NCBI RefSeq assembly: GCF_020179755.1
Contig: NZ_JAIUCY010000013.1
Location: 62,001-126,000 of the forward strand
Source: Herbaspirillum sp. alder98
GTDB lineage: Bacteria; Pseudomonadota; Gammaproteobacteria; Burkholderiales; Burkholderiaceae_D
Length of the DNA: 64,000 bases
Direction of reading: 5' to 3'
The notes beneath the pieces are model-generated. The model was not told where the DNA came from. It saw nothing but the letters and a program-made list of their open reading frames with translations, and ran no database searches. The first letter of the stretch is position 1; each line of letters opens with the position of its first letter. A program made the position numbers and the translations under genes. Positions 24,616 through 33,138 of the stretch are shown in pieces.

Positions 24616-26484
24616 ATGAGCCTCGCAACGCCCAGCAACACGCCCGACCTGATCCTGGTCAACGGCAAATTCCATACCGTAGACCGCCAGAACCCGGTGG
24701 CCGATGCCGTCGCCATCGGCGGCGGCAAGTTCCTTGAAGTGGGCGACGCTGCATCGGTGATGCGCCTGGCGCAGCCGGGCACGCAAGTGATCGATCTGAA
24801 GGGCCGCACCGTGGTGCCGGGCCTGAACGATTCGCACATCCACCTGATCCGTGGCGGCCTCAACTACAACCTCGAACTGCGCTGGGAAGGCGTGCCTTCG
24901 CTGGCCGATGCGCTGCGCATGCTCAAGCAGCAGGCCGATCGCACGCCGCATCCGCAATGGGTGCGGGTGGTGGGCGGCTGGACCGAATTCCAGTTCGCCG
25001 AAAAGCGCATGCCGACGCTGGAAGAATTGAATACTGCCGCGCCCGACACCCCGGTGTTCGTGCTGCACCTGTACGATCGTGCGCTGCTCAACCGCGCCGC
25101 GCTGCAGGCCGTCGGCTACACCCGCGACACGCCCAACCCGCCCGGCGGCGAGATCGTGCGCGATGCCTCGGGCAACCCGACCGGCATGCTGATTGCCCGT
25201 CCCAATGCGATGATCCTGTACGCCACGCTGGCCAAGGGCCCCAGCCTGCCGCTGGAATACCAGGTCAACTCCACCCGCCAGTTCATGCGCGAGCTGAACC
25301 GCCTGGGCCTGACCAGCGCCATCGATGCCGGCGGCGGTTTCCAGAACTATCCCGACGATTACCAGATCATCAACCGGCTAGCCGCCGACGGCCAGCTCAC
25401 CATCCGCATCGCCTACAACCTGTTCACCCAGAACAAGGGCGGCGAACTGGCCGACTTCCAGAAGTGGACCGAGATGGTCAAGCCGGGCGATGGCAGCGAC
25501 TTCTTCCGCCACAACGGCGCCGGCGAGATGCTGGTGTTCTCGGCGGCCGACTTCGAGGACTTCCTCGAGCCGCGTCCCGACCTGGCCGCAGGCATGGAAG
25601 ACGAACTGGAGCGCGTGGTCCGCCATCTGGTCGCCAATCGCTGGCCGTTCCGCCTGCACGCCACCTATGACGAATCGATCAGCCGCATGCTGGACGTGTT
25701 CGAGAAGGTCAACCGCGAGATCCCGTTCGACGGCCTGCACTGGATGTTCGACCACGCCGAGACCATCACCGAACGCAACATCGAACGCGTGCGCGCGCTC
25801 GGCGGCGGCATTGCGATCCAGCATCGCATGGCGTTCCAGGGCGAATACTTCATCGACCGCTACGGCAGCGAAGCGGCCGAGCACACGCCGCCGATTGCCA
25901 AGATGCTCGAGATGGGCGTGCCGGTCGGCGCCGGCACCGACGCCACCCGCGTGGCCAGCTACAACCCCTGGACCGCCCTGTACTGGCTGGTGTCGGGCCG
26001 CACCGTCGGCGGCGCCAAGCTGTACGGCGCGGCGGGCCGTCTGCCGCGCGAGACCGCGCTCGAGTTGTGGACCGCCGGCAGCGCCTGGTTCTCCAGCGAG
26101 CAGGACAAGAAGGGCCGCATCAAGATCGGCCAACTGGCCGATCTGGCGGTGCTGTCGGCCGATTTCTTCAGCGTGCATGAAGACGACATCAAGGCCATCG
26201 AATCGGTCATGACCGTGGTCGACGGCAAGATCGTCTATGGTGCCGCTGAGTTCTCGGCGCATGGCCCGGGCGAGATCCCGGTGCTGCCCGACTGGTCGCC
26301 GGTGGCCAAGGTGCCGGGTCATTACCGTCCGGTGGCGCAGAAGAAGGCGGCATTGCCGCATGCCTGCGCCGGCGCCTGCGGCGTGCATGCCCACGCGCAC
26401 GACGTGGCCCGCAAGTCCGATGTGCCGGTGTCCAACTTCGCCGGCTTCTGGGGCGCGCTGGGTTGCAGCTGCTTCGCGTTCTGA
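24616..26484 (+). CDS. Amidohydrolase 3 family protein (YtcJ-like)
   Basis: A 622-residue metal-dependent hydrolase. The N-terminal small beta domain is PDLILVNGKFHTVD, followed by GRTVVPGLNDSHIHL with the metal-binding HxH, and later WMFDHAETIT and GVPVGAGTDATRVASYNP with the catalytic Asp. The YtcJ group hydrolyses amides or related bonds, with substrates mostly unknown. The C-terminus carries an unusual Cys- and His-rich tail, HACAGACGVHAHAHD and GALGCSCFAF, which could bind metal. ATG 24616 follows ACGGAGCCTGAC. It leads a rightward unit with DoxX, alpha/beta hydrolase and Dps genes. Confidence 0.9.
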   Translation: MSLATPSNTPDLILVNGKFHTVDRQNPVADAVAIGGGKFLEVGDAASVMRLAQPGTQVIDLKGRTVVPGLNDSHIHLIRGGLNYNLELRWEGVPSLADALRMLKQQADRTPHPQWVRVVGGWTEFQFAEKRMPTLEELNTAAPDTPVFVLHLYDRALLNRAALQAVGYTRDTPNPPGGEIVRDASGNPTGMLIARPNAMILYATLAKGPSLPLEYQVNSTRQFMRELNRLGLTSAIDAGGGFQNYPDDYQIINRLAADGQLTIRIAYNLFTQNKGGELADFQKWTEMVKPGDGSDFFRHNGAGEMLVFSAADFEDFLEPRPDLAAGMEDELERVVRHLVANRWPFRLHATYDESISRMLDVFEKVNREIPFDGLHWMFDHAETITERNIERVRALGGGIAIQHRMAFQGEYFIDRYGSEAAEHTPPIAKMLEMGVPVGAGTDATRVASYNPWTALYWLVSGRTVGGAKLYGAAGRLPRETALELWTAGSAWFSSEQDKKGRIKIGQLADLAVLSADFFSVHEDDIKAIESVMTVVDGKIVYGAAEFSAHGPGEIPVLPDWSPVAKVPGHYRPVAQKKAALPHACAGACGVHAHAHDVARKSDVPVSNFAGFWGALGCSCFAF

Positions 26485-26487
26485 GCC

Positions 26488-26901
26488 ATGCTCCACATGC
26501 CCCCCAAACGCTTGCCGACGCCGCCGCTCGATCTCGGCCTGTTGTTCTTGCGCATTGCCGGCAGCTTCATGCTGTTCTATGTGCACGGCTTGCCCAAGCT
26601 GCTGCATTACTCGCATGAACTGACGGCCATCGAAGACCCGTTCGGTTTCGGGCCGACGCTGTCGCTGTGGAGCGCGATCTTCGCCGAGGCGCTGTGCCCG
26701 CTGCTGATCGCCGCCGGCGTCTTCACCCGCCTGGCCTGCCTGCCCATCATTGGCGTGCTGCTCATCGCCATGCTGGCGGTGCATCCCGACTGGAGCATTG
26801 CCGAAGGCCAGTTCGGCTGGCTTTTGCTGGTAATCTTCACCTCGATCGCGCTATGCGGTCCGGGCAACTGGCGCCTGGGCCTGCCCCGCGACCGGGACTG
26901 A
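26488..26901 (+). CDS. DoxX-family membrane protein
   Basis: A 137-residue inner-membrane protein with about four hydrophobic helices. [24 protein letters not shown] at the start and the central [22 protein letters not shown] are typical of DoxX proteins, which are linked to thiosulfate:quinone oxidoreductase and to oxidative-stress membrane complexes. The start is three bases after the amidohydrolase stop, so translation is coupled. Confidence 0.88.
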   Translation: MLHMPPKRLPTPPLDLGLLFLRIAGSFMLFYVHGLPKLLHYSHELTAIEDPFGFGPTLSLWSAIFAEALCPLLIAAGVFTRLACLPIIGVLLIAMLAVHPDWSIAEGQFGWLLLVIFTSIALCGPGNWRLGLPRDRD

Positions 26902-26974
26902 CCCCACCGGCCGGCGCCACCCGCGCCGGCCGGCTGTAGTACAACCCACCATCTGTCATCACCAAGGAGCAAGC

Positions 26975-27796
26975 ATGAGCACCATCACCACCCGCGACGG
27001 TACCGAAATCTATTACAAGGACTGGGGCAGTGGCCAACCGGTCGTGTTCAGCCATGGCTGGCCACTGGACGGCGACATGTGGGAATACCAGATGAACTTC
27101 CTGGCCGAGAACGGCTACCGCGTCATCGCCTATGATCGCCGCGGCTTCGGTCGTTCCAGCCAGCCATGGACCGGCTACGACTACGACACCTTCGCCGACG
27201 ACCTGGCCCAGCTGCTCGACACGCTGGACCTGAACGACGTGGTGCTGGCCGGCTTCTCGATGGGTGGCGGCGATGTGGCGCGCTACATCGGTCGTCACGG
27301 CACCAAGCGCTTGTCCAAGGCCGTCCTGATCGGCGCGGTGACCCCGATCTTCGGCAAGGCGCCGGACCATCCGCAAGGCGTCGACAAGTCGGTGTTCGAT
27401 GGCATCCTGGCAGGCTTGCGCAATGACCGCGCCGAATTCCTGAACGGTTTCGCGACGGTCTTCTTCGGCACCAACCGTCCCAACCACAAGGTCACCCCGG
27501 GCGTGCTGGCACAGACCTTCAACATCGCCATGCTGGCCTCGCTCAAGGGTACGCTGGATTGCGTGATCGCCTTTTCGCAGACCGACTTCCGCGACGACCT
27601 CAAGAAGTTCGACCTGCCGACCCTGGTGATCCACGGCGACGACGACCAGGTGGTGCCGTTCGAAGTCACCGGCAAGCTGTCGGCGCAGCTGGCGCCGGAT
27701 GCACGCCTGAAGATCTATGGCGGCGCGCCGCACGCGCTGTGCTTCACGCACAAGGACCTGCTCAACGAAGACCTGCTGGCCTTCATCAAGGGTTGA
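26975..27796 (+). CDS. Alpha/beta hydrolase, non-heme chloroperoxidase type
   Basis: A 273-residue serine hydrolase. The oxyanion region is [16 protein letters not shown], the nucleophile Ser is in [14 protein letters not shown], the acid in [13 protein letters not shown] and the His in [13 protein letters not shown]. This set is the cofactor-free haloperoxidase/perhydrolase group, natural esterases that can form peracids. It has no signal peptide. AAGGAGCAAGC precedes ATG 26975. The Dps gene begins two bases after its stop. Confidence 0.92.
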   Translation: MSTITTRDGTEIYYKDWGSGQPVVFSHGWPLDGDMWEYQMNFLAENGYRVIAYDRRGFGRSSQPWTGYDYDTFADDLAQLLDTLDLNDVVLAGFSMGGGDVARYIGRHGTKRLSKAVLIGAVTPIFGKAPDHPQGVDKSVFDGILAGLRNDRAEFLNGFATVFFGTNRPNHKVTPGVLAQTFNIAMLASLKGTLDCVIAFSQTDFRDDLKKFDLPTLVIHGDDDQVVPFEVTGKLSAQLAPDARLKIYGGAPHALCFTHKDLLNEDLLAFIKG

Positions 27797-27798
27797 GG

Positions 27799-28335
27799 AT
27801 GAGCGCCATGGACGCCAACAAACGGCAAGACCTGCAGCAGCGCCGCATGTCGGCGCTCAATACGCCGACCCTGCTCAGCGCCGAAGCCAGCCGCGACATC
27901 AGCGGTGGTCTCAACACCTTGCTGGCGGATGTCTTTGCCTTGTACCTCAAGACCAAGAACTTCCACTGGCACATGTCGGGGCCGCACTTTCGCGACTATC
28001 ACCTGCTGCTGGATGACCAGTCGCAGCAGATCATCGCGATCACCGATGCGGTGGCCGAGCGGGTGCGCAAGATCGGTGGCACCACCTTGCGCTCGACCGG
28101 CCATATCGGTCGCTTGCAACGCCTGGCCGACAACGACAGCGACTTCGTCACGCCGTCGGACATGCTGGCCGAGCTGCGCGAGGACAACCTGCGGTTGGTC
28201 GGCTTCATGCTGGCCACCCATGAGTTGTGCGGCGAACACGGCGATGTGGCCACCGCCAGCCTGCTGGAGAACTGGATCGACGAGGCAGAGCAGCGCGCGT
28301 GGTTCCTGTTCGAATCGGGTCGCACCGGCGGCTGA
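27799..28335 (+). CDS. dps: Dps-family ferritin-like protein
   Basis: A 178-residue ferritin-like protein that stores iron and guards DNA from peroxide. The ferroxidase residues lie in KTKNFHWHMSGPHFRDYHLLLDDQSQQI (His, Asp and nearby Gln; many Dps have Glu) and the helix bundle continues through DAVAERVRKIGG and GDVATASLLENWIDEAEQRAWFLFE. The N-terminus is basic (NKRQDLQQRRMSA), as in DNA-binding members. It follows the alpha/beta hydrolase gene by two bases, so it is translated with it. Association with amidohydrolase, DoxX and perhydrolase-type genes hints at a stress-linked unit. Confidence 0.9.
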   Translation: MSAMDANKRQDLQQRRMSALNTPTLLSAEASRDISGGLNTLLADVFALYLKTKNFHWHMSGPHFRDYHLLLDDQSQQIIAITDAVAERVRKIGGTTLRSTGHIGRLQRLADNDSDFVTPSDMLAELREDNLRLVGFMLATHELCGEHGDVATASLLENWIDEAEQRAWFLFESGRTGG

Positions 28336-28405
28336 TCGGGTGGAAAGACGCTGGGCGCCGGCCTGCGCCGGCGCTACGGGTTATCTATAACAGTTAGCCA
28401 CCGTC

Positions 28406-28425
28406 GCCCTGACGCAAGTCAGGGC
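28406..28425. terminator. Perfect hairpin with GCAA tetraloop between convergent genes
   Basis: GCCCTGAC (28406-28413) and GTCAGGGC (28418-28425) close a GCAA loop, a very stable GNRA-type hairpin. It has no T-run on either side, but sits between the convergent dps and 132-residue genes where a bidirectional terminator is expected. Confidence 0.45.
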
Positions 28426-28458
28426 ACAGCGTCTTGAGTCTTGAATCGTATGGGGAGG

Positions 28459-28857
28459 TCAGCCGATGGCCGGCAACCTGCCCAACGCCAGGCGCAATGC
28501 GCCATGCTGGATGGTCAGGTCGGGCGAGCTGTGCAGGGCGGCCAGGTATTTTTCGCGGAACAGCGCCGAGCTTGGCTCGGCCGGGCCGATCAGGCGTTCC
28601 AGCGTCGCGCGCAGCGCGGCCAGTTCGGTCGGCTCCAGCGGCGCTTCTTCATCCAGTCTTTCATCGATCTCGACCATGAATTCGGACAGCATGCGTAGCC
28701 ATGCGAAGTCCGGGTGATTGGTCACCATCTGCAGCCGGTCGAAGGCGGTGCCGGTCGCGCCGGACAGGGTCGACTGGCATTCCAGCAACAGCTTGTGCGA
28801 CTTGCGCAGTTCGGAAGCCAGCTGGCGCAGCGCGCTGCGATTGTCGTTGTCGTTCAT
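28459..28857 (-). CDS. Hypothetical protein coupled to a response regulator
   Basis: A 132-residue, mostly helical soluble protein I do not recognise. It begins MNDNDNRSALRQLASELRKSHKLLLECQ and has several amphipathic helices (FAWLRMLSEFMVEIDERLDEEAPLEP, TELAALRATLERLIG). It starts only three bases after the FixJ-type regulator stop, so both are made from one message. A role as a partner or modulator of the regulator is a guess from position. Confidence 0.7.
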   Translation of the reverse strand: MNDNDNRSALRQLASELRKSHKLLLECQSTLSGATGTAFDRLQMVTNHPDFAWLRMLSEFMVEIDERLDEEAPLEPTELAALRATLERLIGPAEPSSALFREKYLAALHSSPDLTIQHGALRLALGRLPAIG

Positions 28858-28860
28858 CTC

Positions 28861-29502
28861 TTATCTTTCGTGGCTGAGGCGATCCTGTCGGCGCACGCCG
28901 GCGATCTGCAATCGTTCCGCCGTGCGCACCAGGTCGGCCAGGGTTCGGGTCTGCATCTTGTCCATCACGCGTCGCTTGTGGACCTTGACGGTGATTTCGC
29001 TGATGCCCATCTGCGTCGCGATCTGCTTGTTGAGCAAGCCGCAGATGGCCAGCTCAAGCACTTCGCGTTCGCGCGGCGTGAGGGTATCGAGCCGTAGTGT
29101 ACTGGCAGTTTGTTCGGTGCGTTGCCCCAGTTCGCGCCCGGCAATGAGCATGGCCTGGGTCACCGAGGCCAGCAAGGTCTCGGCGTGGATCGGCTTGGTC
29201 AGGAACTCGTGGGCGCCGGCGCGCATGGCCTGCACCGTGATGGGGATGGTGCCGTAGCCCGAGATGAAGATCACCGGGATGGCCGCGCCGCGTCGCTCCA
29301 GCTGCCTGACCACCTCCAGGCCATCGGAGCCCGGCATCTTCATGTCGAGGATCAGGCAGCACGGCACATCAGGCAACGGATGCGCAAGGAACTGGGCGGC
29401 CGATGAGAAACCCTGCGCGGTGCGCCCGGCAGACTCCAGCAGGCGCAGCACCGATTGGCGGACCATGTCGTCATCATCGACCACAAATACTATGTTTTCC
29501 AT
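28861..29502 (-). CDS. FixJ/NarL-type response regulator
   Basis: A 213-residue two-domain regulator. The receiver has VFVVDDDDMVRQSV, phospho-Asp in LILDMKMPGSDGLEV, VIFISGYGTIPITVQAMRAGAHEFLTKPI as alpha4-beta5. The C-terminal LuxR-type HTH is LTPREREVLELAICGLLNKQIATQMGISEITVKVHKRRVMDKM. ATG 29502 is chosen because GGAG lies twelve bases upstream; an ATG pair at 29517-29520 is possible. No kinase gene is adjacent; the PAS kinase at 21466-22719 is the nearest on this strand. An AT-rich upstream region with TTTTGTACAAAA is its probable promoter. Confidence 0.92.
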   Translation of the reverse strand: MENIVFVVDDDDMVRQSVLRLLESAGRTAQGFSSAAQFLAHPLPDVPCCLILDMKMPGSDGLEVVRQLERRGAAIPVIFISGYGTIPITVQAMRAGAHEFLTKPIHAETLLASVTQAMLIAGRELGQRTEQTASTLRLDTLTPREREVLELAICGLLNKQIATQMGISEITVKVHKRRVMDKMQTRTLADLVRTAERLQIAGVRRQDRLSHER

Positions 29503-29816
29503 GTCAGCGGACTCCATCATGCGTGCTTGGAAGGGGGGCCGCTGATGCTCCTTGAGGGCAGGGCGCAGACATTCCTGGCCAGGCTCAGCGGTCAACCCAC
29601 ATGATGTGCATCCGTGACTTTTTTTGATTGTATGAAGATGCTGTTTTTTGTACAAAACGCGCTCGCCTTCGGATAACAATAATTGCTAATTAATTAACAA
29701 AAATGCCCTCGGACTATCCCCATGGATAATTTCGCGCGCGCCAGCCCGGTGCTATGTTGACGCCACACTCGCGCCGGGCCTTTCACCTTGCGCTCCACGG
29801 CTCTTTGGAGATGTTC
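29503..29816. other. AT-rich divergent promoter region
   Basis: No gene seen. From about 29625 to 29735 the sequence is notably AT-rich for this genome and includes a 12-bp perfect palindrome at 29646-29657 and CTAATTAATTAAC (29684-29696). It should hold the promoters of the leftward regulator and the rightward DUF1275 gene. Confidence 0.55.
29646..29657. promoter_or_regulatory. Palindrome TTTTGTACAAAA
   Basis: A perfect 12-bp palindrome, 144 bases upstream of the FixJ-type gene and 160 upstream of the DUF1275 gene. Such short perfect palindromes in an AT-rich divergent spacer are plausible regulator sites, but the binder is unknown. Confidence 0.35.
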
Positions 29817-30515
29817 ATGACTGCAGCACAACACAATCGCAATCAGGCAGCCAGCCTGGCCTTTCTCGCCGGCTACGTCGACACGCTGGGCTTCATTGCC
29901 CTGTTCGGCCTGTTCACCGCCCACGTCACGGGCAACTTCATCCTGATCGGCTCGGCCCTGGCCGACAGTTCGCAGATGTCCATCCTGCTGAAGTTCCTGG
30001 CGTTCCCGGCGTTCGTCATCGGCGTCGCCGGTGCGCGCCTGTTCATCGCCGCCATCCAGAAGCGCAATGGCGCGGCGCTGCCCTGGACCCTGTTGCTGCA
30101 ACTGGTGTTCCTGGTGGGTTTCATGGTGTGCGGCATCATCGCCACCCCGGTGCAATCACCCAGTTCCAGCTGGGGCATGGCGGCCGGCCTGCTGGGCACC
30201 GTTGGCATGGGCGTGCATAGCGCCATCAGCCGCCTGCTGTTGTCGCACCTGGCGCCGACGTCGCTGATGACCGGCAATGTGACCCAGGTGGTGATCGATA
30301 CCGTCGACGTGTTGCGCGGCGGCGCCGATGGCGCCACCAGCGAGCGCTGCATGAAGTTCCTGTGGCCGGTGCTGTCGTTCGGTGTCGGCGCCATCGTCGC
30401 CGCCTTCGGTTATCACGCCTTCGGTTTCTGGGCGCTGGCGCTGCCGATCGCGATCCTGGCGGTGATGGTGGTGGGTGAGCTGTCCCGTGCGCGGGCGGGC
30501 GTGGCGGCGGCGTGA
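29817..30515 (+). CDS. DUF1275 (YoaK) family membrane protein
   Basis: A 232-residue inner-membrane protein with about six hydrophobic helices. The N-terminal LAFLAGYVDTLGFIALFGLFTAHVTGNF and the central SLMTGNVTQVVIDTVD are the two conserved blocks of DUF1275, a widespread family of unknown function sometimes described as transporter-like. ATG 29817 has GGAG six bases upstream; the preceding ATG at 29811 overlaps the ribosome site. The stop overlaps the next gene's GTG by four bases. Confidence 0.9.
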   Translation: MTAAQHNRNQAASLAFLAGYVDTLGFIALFGLFTAHVTGNFILIGSALADSSQMSILLKFLAFPAFVIGVAGARLFIAAIQKRNGAALPWTLLLQLVFLVGFMVCGIIATPVQSPSSSWGMAAGLLGTVGMGVHSAISRLLLSHLAPTSLMTGNVTQVVIDTVDVLRGGADGATSERCMKFLWPVLSFGVGAIVAAFGYHAFGFWALALPIAILAVMVVGELSRARAGVAAA

Positions 30516-31090
30516 ACAAGTCACGGCTGGAAGCCTTCAGCGACGGCGTCATGTCGATTGCCCTGACCATCATGGTGCTGGGCCTGCAGACGCCGCGCAG
30601 CGCCAGCGTGTCCGAACTGCTGCCGCTGCTGCCGCGACTGCTGAGCTACGTGCTCAGCTTTGTCTACGTGGGTATTTACTGGGTCAATCACCATCACCTC
30701 CTGCAACTGGCCAACCAGGTCGACCGCCGCGTGCTGTGGGCCAACCTGCATCTGCTGTTCTGGGTCTCGCTGATTCCGTTCGTCACCGACTGGATCGCCG
30801 GCCATCATCGCGATACCGCACCAGTGGCCTGCTACGGCGTGGTGCTGCTGATGTGTTCGATCTCGTTCCTGGTGCTCAAGCGCGCCCTGCGCGCCACCGA
30901 AGCCGCGCACCCGGCGCTGGCGGCGGTGCTGGGCAACGGCCGCAAGAATGCCGGCTCGATCCTGCTCTATGCGCTGTCGATCCTGCTGGCGCCGTGGTGG
31001 CCGTTATGGTCCTCGGCCATCTACGTGGCGCTGGCCGTGTTATGGCTGTTGCCAGATCGTCGTTTCGACCGTAGCGGCACGCCGGCCTGA
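30512..31090 (+). CDS. TMEM175/DUF1211 family membrane protein
   Basis: A 192-residue membrane protein starting at GTG 30512 inside the end of the DUF1275 gene. RLEAFSDGVMSIALTIMVLGL is the TMEM175 signature, where RxxxFSDG precedes the pore-lining helix. Bacterial members form potassium channels (known for the family). Further helices follow (YVLSFVYVGIYWVNHHHLL, NLHLLFWVSLIPFVTDWI and two more), although bacterial members usually carry one such six-helix repeat and act as tetramers. Confidence 0.9.
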   Translation: MNKSRLEAFSDGVMSIALTIMVLGLQTPRSASVSELLPLLPRLLSYVLSFVYVGIYWVNHHHLLQLANQVDRRVLWANLHLLFWVSLIPFVTDWIAGHHRDTAPVACYGVVLLMCSISFLVLKRALRATEAAHPALAAVLGNGRKNAGSILLYALSILLAPWWPLWSSAIYVALAVLWLLPDRRFDRSGTPA

Positions 31091-31605
31091 TCGCTTCAGC
31101 CGGCAGCCTCCTGCCAGTTCGCCGTGCGCCGCCGTACCACCTGATCCGGCAGTGGCGCGGGGCCGGTACGAAATTCATGATGTTGCTTTAAGGCATCTCT
31201 GCGGAGAGGAAACCATCGGGTGTTCCCTCCTTGCGGAAACGCGCGCAGCACCTATCACGTCGCCCGAATGCGGGCCGCAAGCTCGCATCCTCCTAAAGTA
31301 TTTCAAAACTCATCCGTAACATAGAAAAACTCACGAAGCCCGCCTGGTCGGCAGGGATTCGGCTTGTCGAAGAGATTGGTCGGGCCTGGCAGGGGGATAC
31401 AGGGTTGATGCGCGCAGGTGCGGTCGCCATGAGTACGTCACGGAGGTGGCGATGTATCGAACCGCTGTCGCGCAGTCTTGCAGAATTTACTAACCGTAGT
31501 GGCAGGGGGCCTTCCGCCAGGGAGGCCATGGGGTGGCCAGCAATTGGTGCGTGGGGATTCACAGCGCAGGCTGGTCGATATCACATCTCTTCTATAGGTA
31601 GCGCC
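31091..31605. other. Non-coding stretch before the beta-helix gene
   Basis: No convincing gene. It contains an open frame continuous with the downstream gene from TTG/ATG at about 31405, but the encoded residues (Arg/Trp-rich, no family look) do not resemble coding sequence. A short AT-richer patch near 31295-31335 is the likeliest promoter area. The base composition begins to differ from the left flank here. Confidence 0.5.
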
Positions 31606-33138
31606 ATGCAGACGAGCAACACCAGCACTTTCTCCGCATCCACATTAGGCGAACTCAACATCGCTATCCAACAGGCCAATCAGGCGGCGGCCGGCTCGAC
31701 GGTGATCATCAACCTGATCGACAACGGCACGGCGGCGTCCATTACCCTGGCCTCGGGGGATGTCATCCAGATGCTCAATTCGGCAGCCAACGTTATCATT
31801 CAGGGCCCCAACACCGCTAACGCCGTGATCGATGGGGCTCACATTGCGCGCGGTTTCATCGTGCTCAGTGGAACGGTGGCTTTCAAATACCTCACCATCC
31901 AGAACTGCCTGGCACGGGGAATCAACGGCAACATGGGTGCGGGGGGCGCTGTGTTAGCTCTCAATCCGTATGGCACCGCGCTATCGGCGCCGCCATGGAC
32001 TCATGGCGACGGTTCCGCCGTCACGAAGTCGACCAGCCTATCGTTCTATCAGTCGCTGATCCAGAGTTGTCGCGCCAAGGCCGAAGCGCCTACCGAGATA
32101 TCGGCCATCAGTGGCACGGGCGGCAAGGGGGGCGGTGATGAAAGCTTCGGTTTCGGTCCTAACTATGGCTCGCAGGGAGTCAACGCCTACCAGGCTTCGC
32201 CGGTGGCGCCGGTCATCAACGGCAGCCAGTTCGCCCCGGCAGGCATGTCCGGAAACGGTGGACAAGGTGGCGTCGGCGGTTATTACAACGGCGGTCTGCT
32301 GCCCAATTCACCGGGCACGCCCGGGACGTCCGGCGGCCCGGGCCTGTTCGGTGGCGCCGGTGGCACCGGTGGCTGTGGCGGTGGAGGCGGCGGCGGAGGC
32401 TGTGGCGCCTGCACCAATGGCATCGGCGACGACTGCGGCAATTCCGGATGCGGCGGGGCGCAAGGTGGCGCCGGCGCCAACGGCGGACAGGGCGGCTTTG
32501 GCAGTGGCGGCGGTGGCGGTGGATCAGGCGGTGGTGGTGGTGGTGGCGGGGCCGGTGGCACCAACGGTTTTTGGGACTGCGGATCCGGCGGTGGCCAGGG
32601 CGGAGCCCAGGGCTCCTTCGGTGTCGGCGGCAGCCCCGGATTTGGCGGGTCCGCCGGCGCCAGCGGCCGCGGCAATCCGGGCCAATGGGGTAACTCCGGG
32701 AGCGGCGGCAGCAATCGACCGGGCGGCGCCGGCGGCGCGGCGTGTGGGGCGGGCGATAACGGCGTCGGCGCCGGCTTTGGCGGTGCCATCTTCGTGATGG
32801 GCGGCACGGAGGACCAATGGCAAGGCAATCCTTCGCTGGCGCCCACGCTCACTCTTGAGAGAGTGACCTTCAACGGCAACAGCGCGAGTTCGCCGGGCTC
32901 GTCGGCGGGTGCGGATATCTTCCTGCAAGGCTTTGGACAACTCTCCATCAATGGCGAGGGAACGACGGTGCCGCAATGGTGCGACGAAAGCCACAGCGGG
33001 ATTGCGTCGAATTCCAATGCTCAGACCGATGCCTATGGATTCCCGATCGGCGGCGGCGCTGGCATCTGGACTCTCAACACCAATGCGGCGCAGGCCAGCA
33101 CGGCTGCTGCGCACATCGAAGGGGCTGACCGGCCATGA
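31606..33138 (+). CDS. Beta-helix-like protein with large glycine-rich insert
   Basis: A 510-residue protein, not assignable to a named family. Residues 1-120 look like the start of a right-handed parallel beta-helix: LGELNIAIQQANQAA, repeated short strands (STVIINLID, ASITLASGDVIQML, NVIIQGPNTANAVIDG) and FKYLTIQNCLA. Residues about 215-392 are extremely glycine-rich with GGx repeats and scattered Cys (257, 266, 269, 277, 282, 325, 380). The helix appears to resume with GAGFGGAIFVMGG and LTLERVTFNGNSAS. There is no signal peptide. ATG 31606 is preceded by AGGTAG. It overlaps the next gene by four bases (ATGA). A surface or adhesive structure is inference. Confidence 0.65.
   Translation: MQTSNTSTFSASTLGELNIAIQQANQAAAGSTVIINLIDNGTAASITLASGDVIQMLNSAANVIIQGPNTANAVIDGAHIARGFIVLSGTVAFKYLTIQNCLARGINGNMGAGGAVLALNPYGTALSAPPWTHGDGSAVTKSTSLSFYQSLIQSCRAKAEAPTEISAISGTGGKGGGDESFGFGPNYGSQGVNAYQASPVAPVINGSQFAPAGMSGNGGQGGVGGYYNGGLLPNSPGTPGTSGGPGLFGGAGGTGGCGGGGGGGGCGACTNGIGDDCGNSGCGGAQGGAGANGGQGGFGSGGGGGGSGGGGGGGGAGGTNGFWDCGSGGGQGGAQGSFGVGGSPGFGGSAGASGRGNPGQWGNSGSGGSNRPGGAGGAACGAGDNGVGAGFGGAIFVMGGTEDQWQGNPSLAPTLTLERVTFNGNSASSPGSSAGADIFLQGFGQLSINGEGTTVPQWCDESHSGIASNSNAQTDAYGFPIGGGAGIWTLNTNAAQASTAAAHIEGADRP
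32248..32782 (+). repeat. Glycine-codon low-complexity tract
   Basis: GGC/GGT/GGA triplets dominate, coding for GGx repeats. Such tracts are prone to slippage, so length may vary between strains. The reverse strand gives a long proline-rich frame that is an artefact. Confidence 0.7.

Noticed and set aside
31405..31605. N-terminal extension of the beta-helix protein from TTG/ATG near 31405
   Set aside because: The residues are Arg/Trp-rich and not protein-like, while ATG 31606 begins at the natural start of the beta-helix pattern with a ribosome site.
32283..33017. Leftward 244-codon proline-rich frame
   Set aside because: It is the reverse complement of the glycine-codon tract; Pro-rich frames arise automatically there.
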